A stretch of DNA of 32,179 bases, from contig CALZHC010000017.1 in the NCBI GenBank assembly GCA_945787505.1, positions 1-32,179 of the forward strand, written 5' to 3'. Shown one piece after another: positions 32,020 to 32,179 of the stretch (position 1 is its first letter; the number at the start of each line of letters is the position of its first letter). Below the pieces are notes generated by a model, which was given only the letters and a program-made list of their open reading frames with translations, was not told the DNA's origin and made no database searches. The translations under genes and the position numbers were made by a program. The DNA comes from an uncultured Alistipes sp. Lineage in GTDB: Bacteria > Bacteroidota > Bacteroidia > Bacteroidales > UBA932.

Positions 32020-32179
32020 GTATCTTATTTTACATCGTTGGCCTCCATGATATCTATGTTCCCTCATTTCAATGCACATATTTCACCAATGTGCAGGTTC
32101 TCCTTTCCGGACTTTCAGAATGAAACTTTCCACTCCTCGATTCGTCTGTTGGCAGTAGAGAAACTTACGCCAATCTTGA
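32020..32179. other. Window end: no clear gene, possible helix-turn-helix fragment on the minus strand
   Basis: On the minus strand, 32177-32115 reads KIGVSFSTANRRIEEWKVSF before a stop, which resembles the recognition helix of a winged-helix or Fic-associated regulator. On the plus strand an unrecognised frame runs from ATG 32047 off the window end. Neither can be called with confidence. Confidence 0.3.

Noticed and set aside
31649-32179. Integrated element at tRNA-Val
   Set aside because: No integrase gene and no second copy of the tRNA 3' end was seen downstream within the window.
1-32179. CRISPR arrays, insertion sequences, riboswitches, prophage genes
   Set aside because: No regularly spaced repeats, transposase or phage proteins, or known riboswitch patterns were recognised.

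Overview
The window is a gene-dense piece of a Bacteroidota chromosome, most likely order Bacteroidales. The evidence is the division-cluster order ftsW-murG-murC-ftsQ-ftsA-ftsZ, promoters of the TTTG-N19/20-TAnnTTTG type, the near-absence of Shine-Dalgarno sequences, an ExbB/4-TM/ExbD/ExbD cassette, and Bacteroidales families such as DUF4831 and PepD. The genus cannot be fixed from what is visible.

Layout. (1) 1-7977, plus strand: the 3' end of ftsW, then murG, murC, ftsQ, ftsA and ftsZ (lipid II synthesis and the Z-ring), with gltX 6 bp behind ftsZ. A perfect 12-bp bidirectional hairpin closes the block. (2) 8068-10338, minus strand: rpiB-truB-queA (pentose phosphate, tRNA pseudouridine-55, queuosine). 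(3) 10450-16070, plus strand: galE, then a very divergent sigma-70-like protein overlapping a zinc-finger membrane anti-sigma-like protein, then dprA-tatD-ansA joined by ATGA overlaps. (4) 16117-18610: tRNA-Ser(GGA) and the ExbB/4-TM/ExbD/ExbD energy-transduction cassette, ended by a strong terminator. (5) 18701-22640: alkaline phosphatase, asnS, udk and a TonB-like protein starting at a TTG that overlaps the udk stop. (6) 22707-27680: an exported DUF4384-like protein, a shortened LysR-type regulator, an LpxL-like acyltransferase, a DUF4831 protein and PepD. (7) 27760-28848: rpsF-rpsR-rplI, with a leader hairpin and, unusually for this phylum, strong Shine-Dalgarno sequences before rpsR and rplI. 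(8) 28974-32179: a small lipoprotein, a 323-bp gap with two long G tracts, a DUF2156-GNAT fusion protein on the minus strand, tRNA-Val(UAC), and a degraded tail with an exonuclease remnant.

Most of the window is housekeeping. The less ordinary items are: the sigma/anti-sigma pair with its unexplained N-terminal domain; the strong Shine-Dalgarno sequences in the operon that encodes bS6 and bS18, two parts of the pocket that masks the anti-Shine-Dalgarno in Bacteroidota; a 19-bp inverted repeat that contains the start codon of the acyltransferase gene; a LysR-type protein that seems to lack one effector subdomain; and the DUF2156-GNAT fusion. No CRISPR array, insertion sequence or prophage was seen.
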